DNA from: VRUE01 sp963728835
Lineage (GTDB): Bacteria > Actinomycetota > Thermoleophilia > Solirubrobacterales > 70-9
Assembly (NCBI GenBank): GCA_963728835.1
Contig: CAVSKZ010000002.1
Location: forward strand, 1,302,001-1,366,000
Direction of reading: 5' to 3'
Length of the DNA: 64,000 nt
The notes beneath the pieces were generated by a model that did not search any database, was not told the DNA's origin, and saw only the letters and a list, made by a program, of their open reading frames with translations. This document shows positions 24,117-32,268 of the stretch, piece after piece. Position 1 is the stretch's first letter. Each line of letters begins with the position of its first letter. The position numbers and the translations under genes are program-made.

Positions 24117-24646
24117 TGGCCGTCGCGGCGCCGGCACGGACGGCGACGCCCGCACGGGCGCCCGCTCGCAAGAAGCCCCCGGCGCTCAGGGCCGCGCCGG
24201 CTCGCAAGCCCACGCGCAAAGCTCCCCCGCCGCGACGGGCGCCGGCCCGCCGTCCGGGCGCCCAGCTGATCCCGATCGCCGTCGGCACGGCGACCGCCGT
24301 GCGGCACCTGCCCGACTCCAGCCTGATGGTGCGGATGACGCGCGGCCGCGCCTGGATCGGCGTGCTCGGGCTGCTGCTGGCCGGGATCGTCGCCCTCAAC
24401 GTGATCACGCTCAGCCTCGCCGCGAACGCCGGGCACATCGACCAGAACATCCAGGCGCTCGACCAGGAGAACTCGGTCCTCGGCAGCCGTGTCGCGCAGC
24501 GATCCGGCGCAGCGCGGGTGCGTCACGACGCCGCGGCACTCGGGCTGACGGCGGCCATCTCGGATGGGATCGGATATGTGAAGGCGAGCCCGAGGGACGT
24601 AACCGTCGCCGCCCAGCGACTCGCCGCAGCCGGCACGGGTTACTGA
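24116..24646 (+). CDS. ftsL: FtsL-like division protein
   Basis: A 176-residue bitopic membrane protein in the ftsL position. A long basic, Ala/Pro/Lys-rich cytoplasmic tail (residues 1-70) precedes one membrane helix (AWIGVLGLLLAGIVALNVITL, about 80-100, written with gaps in its ends uncertain). A coiled-coil-like periplasmic helix follows (GHIDQNIQALDQENSVLGSR). FtsL bridges FtsQ/DivIC to FtsWI in the divisome. Sequence conservation in this family is low, so the call rests on topology and position. It overlaps the rsmH stop (TGATG). Confidence 0.8.
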   Translation: MAVAAPARTATPARAPARKKPPALRAAPARKPTRKAPPPRRAPARRPGAQLIPIAVGTATAVRHLPDSSLMVRMTRGRAWIGVLGLLLAGIVALNVITLSLAANAGHIDQNIQALDQENSVLGSRVAQRSGAARVRHDAAALGLTAAISDGIGYVKASPRDVTVAAQRLAAAGTGY

Positions 24647-24658
24647 GGGCGTCCGGCC

Positions 24659-26311
24659 GTGCGGGTGATCGAGCGAAGGGTCGGCCTCCTCTTCGCCGCC
24701 TTCCTCCTCTGCTTCCTGGTCGTCGTCGTACGCGCCTTCTGGCTGCAGGGCGTGCAAGGGGCGCAGCTCGCCTCGAAGGCGGTCAGTCAGCAGACCCAGT
24801 CGATCTTGCTGCCGAGCCTGCGCGGGAGCGTGCTCGACCGCCACGGCAACGAGCTCGCCACCTCCGAAGACGCCGCCACGATCTTCGCCATCCCGGCCGA
24901 AGTGACGAAGCCGGCGCTTGCGGCGGACAAGCTCGCGCCGATCCTCGACCTGCCGGAGAGCGAGGTGCTGGCTGAGCTGACCGCCGAATCGAGCTACGCC
25001 GCACTGGCCCACAAGGTCGCCCTGCCGACAGCGCAGCGGATCGAGCGCCTCGGGCTTGCCGGGATCGGCCAGGACCCCGACAGCAGGCGGACCTACCCCC
25101 AGGGGGAGATGGCGGCTCAGGTGATCGGTGCGGTCGGGTCCGAAAACGAGGGGCTCACCGGGCTGGAGGCCGGCGAGGACCCGGTGCTGCACGGCGACGA
25201 CGGAGAACGGCAGATAGTCACCGACGCAAAGGGCGACACGATCCGGCTCGAAACCGTCGACGAAGCGGAGGACGGCGAAGACATCCAGTTGACGCTCGAG
25301 CCGGCGATCCAGGAAAGCGCCGAGCGGGCGCTGGCCGAAGTGGGCGAAGCGTACGCGCCGAAGGGAGCGACGGCGATCGTGATGGACCCCCGCAGCTCCG
25401 AGGTCCTGGCGATGGCCAACTGGCCGCCGATCGACCCGACCGATCTCTCGGACGCCGAGCCCGAAGACCTCCTCAACCGGGCGACCGGGTTCACCTACGA
25501 GCCGGGCTCGACCTTCAAGGCGTTCACGGTCGCGGCCGCGCTCGACGACAAGCTGGTCACGCCGGCCTCGTCGTTCACCCTGCCACCGACGATCCAGGTC
25601 GCCGACCGCGTGATCGAGGAGTCGCACGCGCGCGGGACGGAAACCCTCAGCGTCGCCCAGATCCTCGCCCACTCCTCCAACGTCGGTGCGGTGACGATCG
25701 GGTTGCAGCTGGGCAGCGAGAAATTCAGTCGCTGGATCAAGCGCTTCGGGTTCGGCCGCCCGACCGACGTCGGCTTCCCCGCCGAGGAGCAGGGAATCGT
25801 GCCGGCCCTGGAGGACTACTCGGGCTCGACGATGGGCAACCTGCCGCTCGGCCAGGGGATCTCGGTGACGCCGATGCAGATGATGGCCGGCTACCAGGCG
25901 ATCGCCAATGGTGGCGTCCTGCGGCGGCCCCAGCTGATCGAGGAGGTTGGCGGGGAGCCGGTGGAGGAGTCGCGTGGGCACCGGGTGCTTGGCGTCGACG
26001 TCGCCGCGCAGGTGCGCGAGATGCTCGAGGGCGTCCTGGAAGCGGGGGGGACCGCTTCCGCGGTCAGCGTGCCCGGCTACACGCTCGCGGGCAAGACCGG
26101 AACCGCCGAGGTGGCGGAAAACGGGACCTACTCCGAGACCAAGTACGTCGCCTCCTTCATCGGCTTCGCGCCGGCGCAGGACCCGCAGTTGCTGGTGGGG
26201 GTCGTCGTGGACCAGCCGCAGGGGGACATCTACGGCGGGTCGGTTGCCGCGCCCGCGTTCGGCAAGATCGCGGCGTTTGCTCTTCCTTATCTCGGTGTGG
26301 CGCCTGAGTAG
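24659..26311 (+). CDS. ftsI: Division transpeptidase, penicillin-binding protein FtsI/PBP3
   Basis: A 550-residue class B PBP that cross-links septal peptidoglycan. It has an N-terminal anchor (VGLLFAAFLLCFLVVVVRAF), a dimerisation/pedestal domain beginning LRGSVLDRHGNELATS, and the transpeptidase with SxxK in EPGSTFKAF (near residue 283), SxN in LAHSSNVGAV (near 338) and KTG in LAGKTGTAEV (near 479). No PASTA domains follow, unlike the Spo-type PBPs of some actinobacteria. The GTG at 24659 lies 12 bases after ftsL. Confidence 0.95.
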   Translation: MRVIERRVGLLFAAFLLCFLVVVVRAFWLQGVQGAQLASKAVSQQTQSILLPSLRGSVLDRHGNELATSEDAATIFAIPAEVTKPALAADKLAPILDLPESEVLAELTAESSYAALAHKVALPTAQRIERLGLAGIGQDPDSRRTYPQGEMAAQVIGAVGSENEGLTGLEAGEDPVLHGDDGERQIVTDAKGDTIRLETVDEAEDGEDIQLTLEPAIQESAERALAEVGEAYAPKGATAIVMDPRSSEVLAMANWPPIDPTDLSDAEPEDLLNRATGFTYEPGSTFKAFTVAAALDDKLVTPASSFTLPPTIQVADRVIEESHARGTETLSVAQILAHSSNVGAVTIGLQLGSEKFSRWIKRFGFGRPTDVGFPAEEQGIVPALEDYSGSTMGNLPLGQGISVTPMQMMAGYQAIANGGVLRRPQLIEEVGGEPVEESRGHRVLGVDVAAQVREMLEGVLEAGGTASAVSVPGYTLAGKTGTAEVAENGTYSETKYVASFIGFAPAQDPQLLVGVVVDQPQGDIYGGSVAAPAFGKIAAFALPYLGVAPE

Positions 26312-26316
26312 AGGTT

Positions 26317-26392
26317 GGGCGCCGGGCACCCCTCCCCAAAACGCTCGGCGGGAGCCTCGCTGGAGTGTTTTGGGGAGGGGTGCCCGACGCCC
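26317..26392. repeat. Palindromic element, family B, copy 1
   Basis: Arms of 26 bases (26317-26342 and 26367-26392) pair at 25 positions around a 24-base loop, GCTCGGCGGGAGCCTCGC plus TGGAGT. The copy at 30211-30286 has the same loop with one change but different outer stem sequence. It separates ftsI from murE and may act as a terminator or RNA processing site. Confidence 0.92.
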
Positions 26393-26396
26393 TTCT

Positions 26397-26402
26397 TAGA
26401 AT
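26397..26402 (+). promoter_or_regulatory. -10 box (TAGAAT) of a probable leaderless murE promoter
   Basis: TAGAAT is followed after exactly seven bases by the murE GTG at 26410. There is no Shine-Dalgarno, and the box lies directly after the family B palindrome, so murE seems to start a new transcription unit within the cluster. Confidence 0.55.
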
Positions 26403-26409
26403 CGGGCGC

Positions 26410-27903
26410 GTGAGATTGGAGGAGCTCGTCGCGGGAGCTGTTGAGGCCCGGATCGTTGGGGACGCCGCCGTCGAGGTGGGGTCTCTTGCTTATGACAGCC
26501 GAAAAGTCGGGCCCGGAGCACTTTTTTTCTGTGTGCCGGGTGAAAAGGTCGATGGGCATGAGTTCGCTGAGGTGGCTGTTCGGTCGGGGGCGGTCGGTCT
26601 CGTTGTTGAGAAAGAGCTTGAGGTAGATGTGACGCAGGTGGTGGTTCCCGATGCGCGGGCGGCTATGGCGCCGCTGGCGGCGCGGCTCTCCGGGGATCCG
26701 ACGGCGGAGATGCGGGTCGTGGGGGTGACGGGGACCAACGGCAAGACGACGACCGCGTTCTTGATTCGGGAGGTGCTGGAGGCCGCCGGGGTTCAGTGCG
26801 GGTTGCTGGGGACCGTGAGGCAGGTGGTCGGCGGGGTGGAGGAGGAGGTCGAGCGGACGACGCCCGAGGCGATCGACCTGCAGGCGACCTTCCGGCGGAT
26901 GCTCGAGGCGGGAGACCGCGCCTGCGCGATGGAGGCCTCCTCCCACGCGCTCGCCCTGCACAGGGCCGACGCGATCCACTTCGAGGCGGCCCTCTTCACC
27001 AACCTCACCCAGGACCACCTCGACTTCCACCAGACGATGGAGGAGTACTTCGAATCGAAGCGGCTGCTGTTCGAAATGGGCCCCGGGACGTCGATCGTCA
27101 ACGTCGACGACCCCTACGGCCGCCGCCTCGCCGAGGAGTTCGACTGCGTGACGTTTTCAGCCGCCGGCGCGGACGCCGACTTCGCTGCCCACGAGGTCTC
27201 CTTCGACGCCGTCGGCGCCCAGTTCACCGTGAAAACCCCGCCGACGGGACGAAATCCGCGGGATGGCGGCGGATTTCGTCCCGTCGGCGGGGAAATCGAG
27301 GTGCGGACGGGGTTGCCGGGGGACTTCAACGTGGCCAACGCGCTGGGGGCGTTTGCGGCGGCTCGCGCGCTTGGGGTCGACCCCGAGGTCGCTGCCGAGG
27401 GGCTGGCGCGGGCGCCGCGGGTTCCGGGGCGCTTCGAGCCGGTCGAGGAGGGGCAGGGGTTCGCGGTGCTCGTCGACTACGCCCACACGCCGGACTCGCT
27501 GGAGAACGTGCTGCGCGCCGCGCGCCGGCTGACCGCGGGCGATCTGATCGTCGTCTTCGGCGCCGGCGGAGACCGCGACCGCGAGAAGCGGCCGCTGATG
27601 GGCCGCGCGGCCGCCGAGCTGGCGGACCTGGCGATCGTCACCTCCGACAACCCGCGCTCGGAGGATCCCAGGTCGATCGTCGACGAGGTTCTCGCCGGGG
27701 CCCAGAACGGGACGTCGGTGGCGGCGGTCGAGGCCGAGCCCGACCGGCGCGCGGCGATCGCCCTCGCCCTCAGCCGGGCGCGGCCGGGAGACTCGGTCGT
27801 CATCGCAGGCAAGGGCCACGAGCAGGGCCAGGAGTTCGAGGACGGGCGCAAGCTCCCCTTCGACGACCGCGAGGTCGCGCGCGAGGAGCTGCGCAGGCTT
27901 TGA
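26410..27903 (+). CDS. murE: UDP-MurNAc-L-Ala-D-Glu:meso-DAP ligase, with a palindrome inserted in frame
   Basis: A 497-residue Mur ligase adding the third stem-peptide residue. ATP-binding GVTGTNGKTTTAFLI, substrate segments TTPEAIDLQAT and MEASSHALALHR, NLTQDHLDFH and the carbamylated-Lys region YFESKRLLF are present. DNPRSEDP is the meso-diaminopimelate specificity motif, so this organism should have DAP-type peptidoglycan. GKGHEQGQEF is near the end. Residues about 275-294 (TPPTGRNPRDGGGFRPVGG) are encoded by a perfect 24+24-base palindrome and extend a central-domain loop, close to where MurE sequences vary. The first 300 bases use more T- and G-ending codons than the rest. Confidence 0.95.
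   Translation: MRLEELVAGAVEARIVGDAAVEVGSLAYDSRKVGPGALFFCVPGEKVDGHEFAEVAVRSGAVGLVVEKELEVDVTQVVVPDARAAMAPLAARLSGDPTAEMRVVGVTGTNGKTTTAFLIREVLEAAGVQCGLLGTVRQVVGGVEEEVERTTPEAIDLQATFRRMLEAGDRACAMEASSHALALHRADAIHFEAALFTNLTQDHLDFHQTMEEYFESKRLLFEMGPGTSIVNVDDPYGRRLAEEFDCVTFSAAGADADFAAHEVSFDAVGAQFTVKTPPTGRNPRDGGGFRPVGGEIEVRTGLPGDFNVANALGAFAAARALGVDPEVAAEGLARAPRVPGRFEPVEEGQGFAVLVDYAHTPDSLENVLRAARRLTAGDLIVVFGAGGDRDREKRPLMGRAAAELADLAIVTSDNPRSEDPRSIVDEVLAGAQNGTSVAAVEAEPDRRAAIALALSRARPGDSVVIAGKGHEQGQEFEDGRKLPFDDREVAREELRRL
27236..27292. repeat. Perfect long palindrome inside the murE coding region
   Basis: CCCCGCCGACGGGACGAAAT plus CCGC (27236-27259) and its exact complement (27269-27292) flank a nine-base loop. 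It is translated in frame. Confidence 0.95.
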
Positions 27904-29234
27904 AGCTCACGCCCGAGCAGATCTCGGCTGCCACCCGCTCGAAGCTGGTCGCGCGGGGCGAGCCCGGCTGCCCGGTGCGGGCGACGATCGACTCCGGTGA
28001 GAGCACCCGCGGCGACCTCTTCTTCGGCCTCCGCGGCGAGCGGGTCGACGGCGGCGAGTTCGCAGCGGCGGCGATCGAGAACGGAGCCTGGGGGGCCGTG
28101 GTCCGCCCCGAGCACGCGGAGGGCCTGCCCGACGCCTGGACCTTCGTCACCGAGGACCCGCTCGCGGGGCTGCAGTCCCTCGCCGGCGAGTGGCGCCGCA
28201 CCCTTGCCGCCCGCGTGGTCGGCATCACCGGCTCGGTCGGCAAGACCTCGGTCAAGGACATCGCCCGGGCGCTGCTGCCCGGCGAGGTTCATGCCAACCG
28301 GGAGAACCTCAACACCGAGATCGGCCTGCCGCTCAGCCTGCTCGAGGCACCCGAGGGGACGGGGACGCTGGTGCTGGAGATGGCGATGCGCGGCCCCGGC
28401 CAGATCGCCCAGCTGGCCTCGATCGCCGAGCCCGAATACGCGGTGATCACCAACGTCGGGCCGGTTCACGTCGAGCTGCTGGGGTCGGTCGACGCGATCG
28501 CCGCGGCCAAGGCGGAGGTGCTGGGGGCCCTGCCCCGAACCGGAGCCGCGATCGTCCCGGTCGACGCCGGGGCCCTGGAGCCGCACCTCGAGAGGGCGCC
28601 GAGCCTGCTCCGCTTCGGCCCCGGCGGGGACGTCCAGGCGATCGAGAGCCGAGCCGCGGACGGCGCCACCGACGCCCTGATCGAGGCTCCGAGCGGGCGC
28701 CAGGACTTCCACTTCCCCTTCGCCGAGGCGCACAACCTCGAGAACGCACTGGCGGCGGTGGCCGTCGGGGTGGCCCTGGGGACGCCGCTCGCCGAGATGG
28801 CCGACCGCGTTGAGAGCATAGGCTTCTCACGCTTCCGGGGCGAGCGCCTCGAGATGGGCGACGGGATCGTCCTGGTGAACGACTGCTACAACGCCAACCC
28901 AGTCTCGATGCGCGCTGCGCTCGACCATCTCGCGTCGATCGGGAAGGGGCGGCGCATCGCCGTGCTCGGCGAGATGGCCGAGCTCGGCCCCGATGCAGCC
29001 GCCTACCACCGGGAGATCGGCGAGCGGGCGCGCGCCGCCGAGGTCGGTCTCCTGATCGGCGTCGGCGAGCCCGCTCGCGAGTACGGCCCGGACGAGCTGG
29101 TCGGCACTCCCGAGGAGGCGGCCGAGCTTCTCGCGGCGCAGCTCGAGCCGGGCGACACGATCCTGGTCAAGGGCTCCCGCTCGGCCGGCCTGGAGGCGGT
29201 CGCCGAGACCCTGGGGGAGCTGCTCGATGGGTGA
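27900..29234 (+). CDS. murF: UDP-MurNAc-tripeptide:D-Ala-D-Ala ligase
   Basis: A 444-residue Mur ligase that adds D-Ala-D-Ala to the UDP-MurNAc tripeptide. The ATP site is GITGSVGKTSVKD; ENLNTEIGLPLSLL, EMAMRGPGQIAQL and VITNVGPVHVELLGS are family segments, with AHNLENALAAVAV and NDCYNANPVSMRAAL later. Length is normal. The TTG at 27900 overlaps the murE stop; no other start fits the family N-terminus KLTPEQISAAT. It overlaps mraY by eight bases. Confidence 0.94.
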   Translation: MKLTPEQISAATRSKLVARGEPGCPVRATIDSGESTRGDLFFGLRGERVDGGEFAAAAIENGAWGAVVRPEHAEGLPDAWTFVTEDPLAGLQSLAGEWRRTLAARVVGITGSVGKTSVKDIARALLPGEVHANRENLNTEIGLPLSLLEAPEGTGTLVLEMAMRGPGQIAQLASIAEPEYAVITNVGPVHVELLGSVDAIAAAKAEVLGALPRTGAAIVPVDAGALEPHLERAPSLLRFGPGGDVQAIESRAADGATDALIEAPSGRQDFHFPFAEAHNLENALAAVAVGVALGTPLAEMADRVESIGFSRFRGERLEMGDGIVLVNDCYNANPVSMRAALDHLASIGKGRRIAVLGEMAELGPDAAAYHREIGERARAAEVGLLIGVGEPAREYGPDELVGTPEEAAELLAAQLEPGDTILVKGSRSAGLEAVAETLGELLDG

Positions 29235-30201
29235 AGTCCTGATCGCCGGCATGGCGGCGATGCTGATCTGCATCTTCCTCGGGCCGAAGTTCATCGAGTT
29301 CCTGCGGGTGAAGGAGTTCGGCCAGCACATCCGCGAGGACGGGCCGCAGGAGCACCACGCCAAGGCCGGCACGCCGACGATGGGCGGCCTGATCGTCTTC
29401 GCCTCGATCTGCGTGCCCTACCTCGTCCTCTCCGACCGCGACGCGCAGAGCCTGGCCGTCTTCGGCGTCGCGATGGGCTGCGCGGCGCTCGGCTTCGCCG
29501 ACGACTTCATCAAGATCGTCAAACGGCGCTCGCTCGGCCTATCGGCCCGCTGGAAGATCCTCTTCCAGGTCTTCCTGGCGCTGGGGCTGTGGTGGGTGGC
29601 GCGCCACGAGGTCGGGCTGGAGCCGGTCCTCTACTTCCGCATCGGCGATGCCAGCATCGACCTCGGCCCCGTCCTCTACTTCGTCCTCGTCTTCCTCGTC
29701 ATCGCCGGCACCTCCAACGGGGTCAACCTCACCGACGGCCTCGACGGCCTCGCCGCCGGCTCCTGCGCGATCGTCCTCCTCGCCTACACGGCGATCGCCT
29801 TCGTCACCAACGAGCAGCAGAACCTGGCGCTGCTCTCCGCCTGCCTGGTCGGGGCCTGCGTCGGCTTCCTCTGGTTCAACGCCTTCCCGGCATCGATATT
29901 CATGGGGGACACTGGCTCGCTCGGGCTCGGCGGGGCGATCGGCGCACTCGCGGTGATGACCCAGACCGAGGTGCTGCTGGTCATCATCGGGGGCATCTTC
30001 GTGATCGAGGCGCTCTCAGTCGCGATCCAGGTCTTCTCCTTCAAAACCTTCCGCCGCCGCGTCCTGCTGATGGCGCCGCTGCACCACCACTTCGAGATGA
30101 TGGCCTGGTCGGAGACCAAGATCATGCTCCGCTTCTGGATCGTCGCCGCGGTGTGCTCCGGGATCGGGTTCACGCTTTACCAGCAGTCGATTGGGCGGTA
30201 G
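29227..30201 (+). CDS. mraY: Phospho-N-acetylmuramoyl-pentapeptide transferase
   Basis: A 324-residue integral membrane enzyme making lipid I from UDP-MurNAc-pentapeptide and undecaprenyl phosphate. It has about ten membrane segments and the catalytic motifs: GTPTMGG near residue 48, FADDFIKIVKRRSLGLSARW (about 95-115), NLTDGLDGLAAG (about 165-176), FMGDTGSLGLGG (about 223-234) and the HHHFE of PLHHHFEMMAW. Start and length agree with the family. A family B palindrome follows nine bases after its stop. Confidence 0.96.
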   Translation: MGEVLIAGMAAMLICIFLGPKFIEFLRVKEFGQHIREDGPQEHHAKAGTPTMGGLIVFASICVPYLVLSDRDAQSLAVFGVAMGCAALGFADDFIKIVKRRSLGLSARWKILFQVFLALGLWWVARHEVGLEPVLYFRIGDASIDLGPVLYFVLVFLVIAGTSNGVNLTDGLDGLAAGSCAIVLLAYTAIAFVTNEQQNLALLSACLVGACVGFLWFNAFPASIFMGDTGSLGLGGAIGALAVMTQTEVLLVIIGGIFVIEALSVAIQVFSFKTFRRRVLLMAPLHHHFEMMAWSETKIMLRFWIVAAVCSGIGFTLYQQSIGR

Positions 30202-30210
30202 GTGTGGGTG

Positions 30211-30286
30211 GGGGCCGGGGCGCTCCTCCCCAAAACGCTCGGCAGGAGCCTCGCTGGAGTGTTTTGGGTAGGAGCGCCCCGGCCTC
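30211..30286. repeat. Palindromic element, family B, copy 2
   Basis: Arms 30211-30236 and 30261-30286 pair over nearly their full length. The 24-base loop differs from copy 1 at one position, while the outer stem is a different, self-complementary sequence. Confidence 0.9.
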
Positions 30287-30439
30287 TCGACAGTTCACCC
30301 GGATCGACTGGAGGATGCGCGAGCCTATGCCGGTGTCCGCGGCGCCGAGGAGACAGCTTCGCCGAAGCTTCCGTGATTTGGGTGGCTTTCGGTGCACCGT
30401 GCGCACCATGGGTGCGTTGGCGGCTTCTACGGTCGGCGG

Positions 30440-30655
30440 GTGCTCCTATTCGGCGCCTTGCCCAATCCCGCGAGCCCCAACGTCCTTGCCATCGGCGCGG
30501 TGATCGGTGGGTTCGTCGGACGGGTGATTGCCCGGCGCCGGCGCTATAATGCAGACAAGAAGATGCAGGCAACGGCAGACGGAAGCTACTGGGGCATCGG
30601 CGTTGCTCTTGTCTTCTACCTGCTTGCCAACTTCATGGAAGCGAGTGTTCGATGA
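30440..30655 (+). CDS. Small membrane protein of unknown function (first of a pair)
   Basis: A putative 71-residue protein starting at GTG 30440; an in-frame GTG at 30392 would give 87 residues. It has two hydrophobic segments (NVLAIGAVIGGFVGRVIA, then YWGIGVALVFYLLANFMEA) separated by a basic stretch RRRRYNADKK. The base composition is clearly lower in GC than the surrounding mur genes. The stop overlaps the next start (ATGA), which supports a real coupled pair. Nothing identifies a function; it interrupts the otherwise compact cell wall cluster. Confidence 0.5.
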   Translation: MLLFGALPNPASPNVLAIGAVIGGFVGRVIARRRRYNADKKMQATADGSYWGIGVALVFYLLANFMEASVR

Positions 30656-30855
30656 TGCGAAACCTCCACTTGGCAGTGATAGCCGCTGGATGGGTCGGGT
30701 TCTTCGTTCTGCTCTTCTATTCCGGGACGAACTCTTGGAGCAGCTCATATAGCACCGGCGTCCTCACCAGCTATCTGGTGGCGGTGATGGCAATCGACGA
30801 GACGATCGACCGTCTGGAGAGGCGTGTGGTTCGCCGGCGCCGCTTGCATCGCTGA
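30652..30855 (+). CDS. Small membrane protein of unknown function (second of a pair)
   Basis: A 67-residue protein with two predicted helices (LHLAVIAAGWVGFFVLLFY; STGVLTSYLVAVMAID) and a basic C-terminal tail RLERRVVRRRRLHR. It starts at an ATG overlapping the stop of the preceding small gene. Codon use again departs from the neighbours. No family is recognised. The gene ends 45 bases before murD. Confidence 0.5.
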   Translation: MMRNLHLAVIAAGWVGFFVLLFYSGTNSWSSSYSTGVLTSYLVAVMAIDETIDRLERRVVRRRRLHR

Positions 30856-30900
30856 GCCTCGCTAACAGGGGCGACCGGCCGCGGCGCGAATCTATGACGG

Positions 30901-32268
30901 ATGAGCACGCCGCCGCCCAGGAAGCCACGCCCGGAGATGCCTGTTGGGCCGTTTCTGGTCGTCGGTATGGCGCGTTCGGGACAGGCGGTTGCGCGGATGC
31001 TGGCCGAGCGCGGGGAGGAGGTGATTGGGGTCGATTCCGGGCATCCGTCCGGGGCGGCAGGGCTTTCGAAGGTGGGCGTCGAAGTCCTTCTGGATGCAGA
31101 CGGACTTGCACTCCTCGACACGGTTCGGACCGTGGTGAAGAGCCCTGGCGTGCCTCGCGAGGCGCCGGTCGTCGCAGCGGCGCTGGAGCGGGGGGTCGAG
31201 GTCGTCGGCGAGCTCGAGGTTGCCTGGCGGGCGATCCCCAACCGCTTCGTCGCGGTGACCGGGACCAACGGCAAGACGACCGTGGCCGAGTGGCTCGGGC
31301 ACGTCTACCGAACCGCGGGGGAGCCGGTGGCCGTGGCCGGCAACATCGGCACGCCCCTCTCGACACTGGCCGGCGACGTCGACCCCGGCGCGACCGTCGT
31401 CTGCGAGGCCTCCAGCTTCCAGCTCGAGGACAGCGTCGCCTTCGCGCCCGAGTGCGCGGTCTTCCTCAATCTCGCCCCCGACCACCTCGACCGCCACGGG
31501 GACCTGGCGGCTTACCTCGGGGCCAAGCTGCGGATCTTCGCCAACCAGGGCAACGACGACGTCGCGGTCTACAACGCCGACGACCCGGCGCTCGCCGGCG
31601 TCGACCTAGGCGGCTGCGCCCGCCGCGTCGCCTTCTGCCACGGCGCCGCACCCGATTGCGAGGTGGCGCTCGCCGAAGGGGCGATCTTCTACGACGGCGA
31701 GCCGCTGCTCGCCACCGGCGAGCTCGGCCTGCTCGGCGAGCACAACGTCGCCAACGCCATGGCCGTCGCCGCCGCAGCGCTGGCGATGGGGATCGACCGC
31801 GATGCCGTGCGCGAGGGGCTGCGCGGCTTCGCCGGGGTCCCGCACCGGCTCGAGCAGGTGGCCGAGGCCGGCGGCGTCCGCTTCGTCAACGACTCCAAGG
31901 CGACCAACGTCGCCTCGGCCACGGTCGGCCTGCGCGCCTTCGCCGGCGGCGTCCACGCGATCCTCGGCGGCAGCGAGAAGGGCGAGGCCTACGGGCCGCT
32001 GCTGGAGCCCGTGCGAGAGGTGTGTACCGCCTGCTACCTGACCGGCGCCTCGGCCGAGCGGCTGGCGGAGGCCCTGGCGCCGGCGATCGGGTCCGGTGTC
32101 GAGCTCCATCGCTGCAAGGACCTCGACGACGCGGTGCGCCGCGCCGCCGCGGCCGCCCGGCCTGGGGAGACGGTCCTGCTCTCGCCCGCCTGCGCCAGCT
32201 TCGACGCCTTCGAGAACTTCGAACGCCGCGGCGAGCGCTTCCGCGAGCTGGTCGAGGGCCTTTCGTGA
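30901..32268 (+). CDS. murD: UDP-N-acetylmuramoyl-L-alanine:D-glutamate ligase
   Basis: A 455-residue Mur ligase adding D-Glu to UDP-MurNAc-L-Ala. Motifs: N-terminal LVVGMARSGQAVARML, ATP site VTGTNGKTTVAEWLG, AVAGNIGTPLS, CEASSFQLED, LNLAPDHLDRHG, FVNDSKATNVASA and LLSPACASFDAFENFERRG. All match MurD rather than the other ligases. The ATG at 30901 has no clear Shine-Dalgarno. The stop overlaps ftsW (GTGA). Confidence 0.95.
   Translation: MSTPPPRKPRPEMPVGPFLVVGMARSGQAVARMLAERGEEVIGVDSGHPSGAAGLSKVGVEVLLDADGLALLDTVRTVVKSPGVPREAPVVAAALERGVEVVGELEVAWRAIPNRFVAVTGTNGKTTVAEWLGHVYRTAGEPVAVAGNIGTPLSTLAGDVDPGATVVCEASSFQLEDSVAFAPECAVFLNLAPDHLDRHGDLAAYLGAKLRIFANQGNDDVAVYNADDPALAGVDLGGCARRVAFCHGAAPDCEVALAEGAIFYDGEPLLATGELGLLGEHNVANAMAVAAAALAMGIDRDAVREGLRGFAGVPHRLEQVAEAGGVRFVNDSKATNVASATVGLRAFAGGVHAILGGSEKGEAYGPLLEPVREVCTACYLTGASAERLAEALAPAIGSGVELHRCKDLDDAVRRAAAAARPGETVLLSPACASFDAFENFERRGERFRELVEGLS

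Noticed and set aside
26514..26535. A run of eight T after a GC-rich stretch in murE as a terminator
   Set aside because: It encodes conserved residues (ALFFCVPG) and no stable hairpin precedes it directly.
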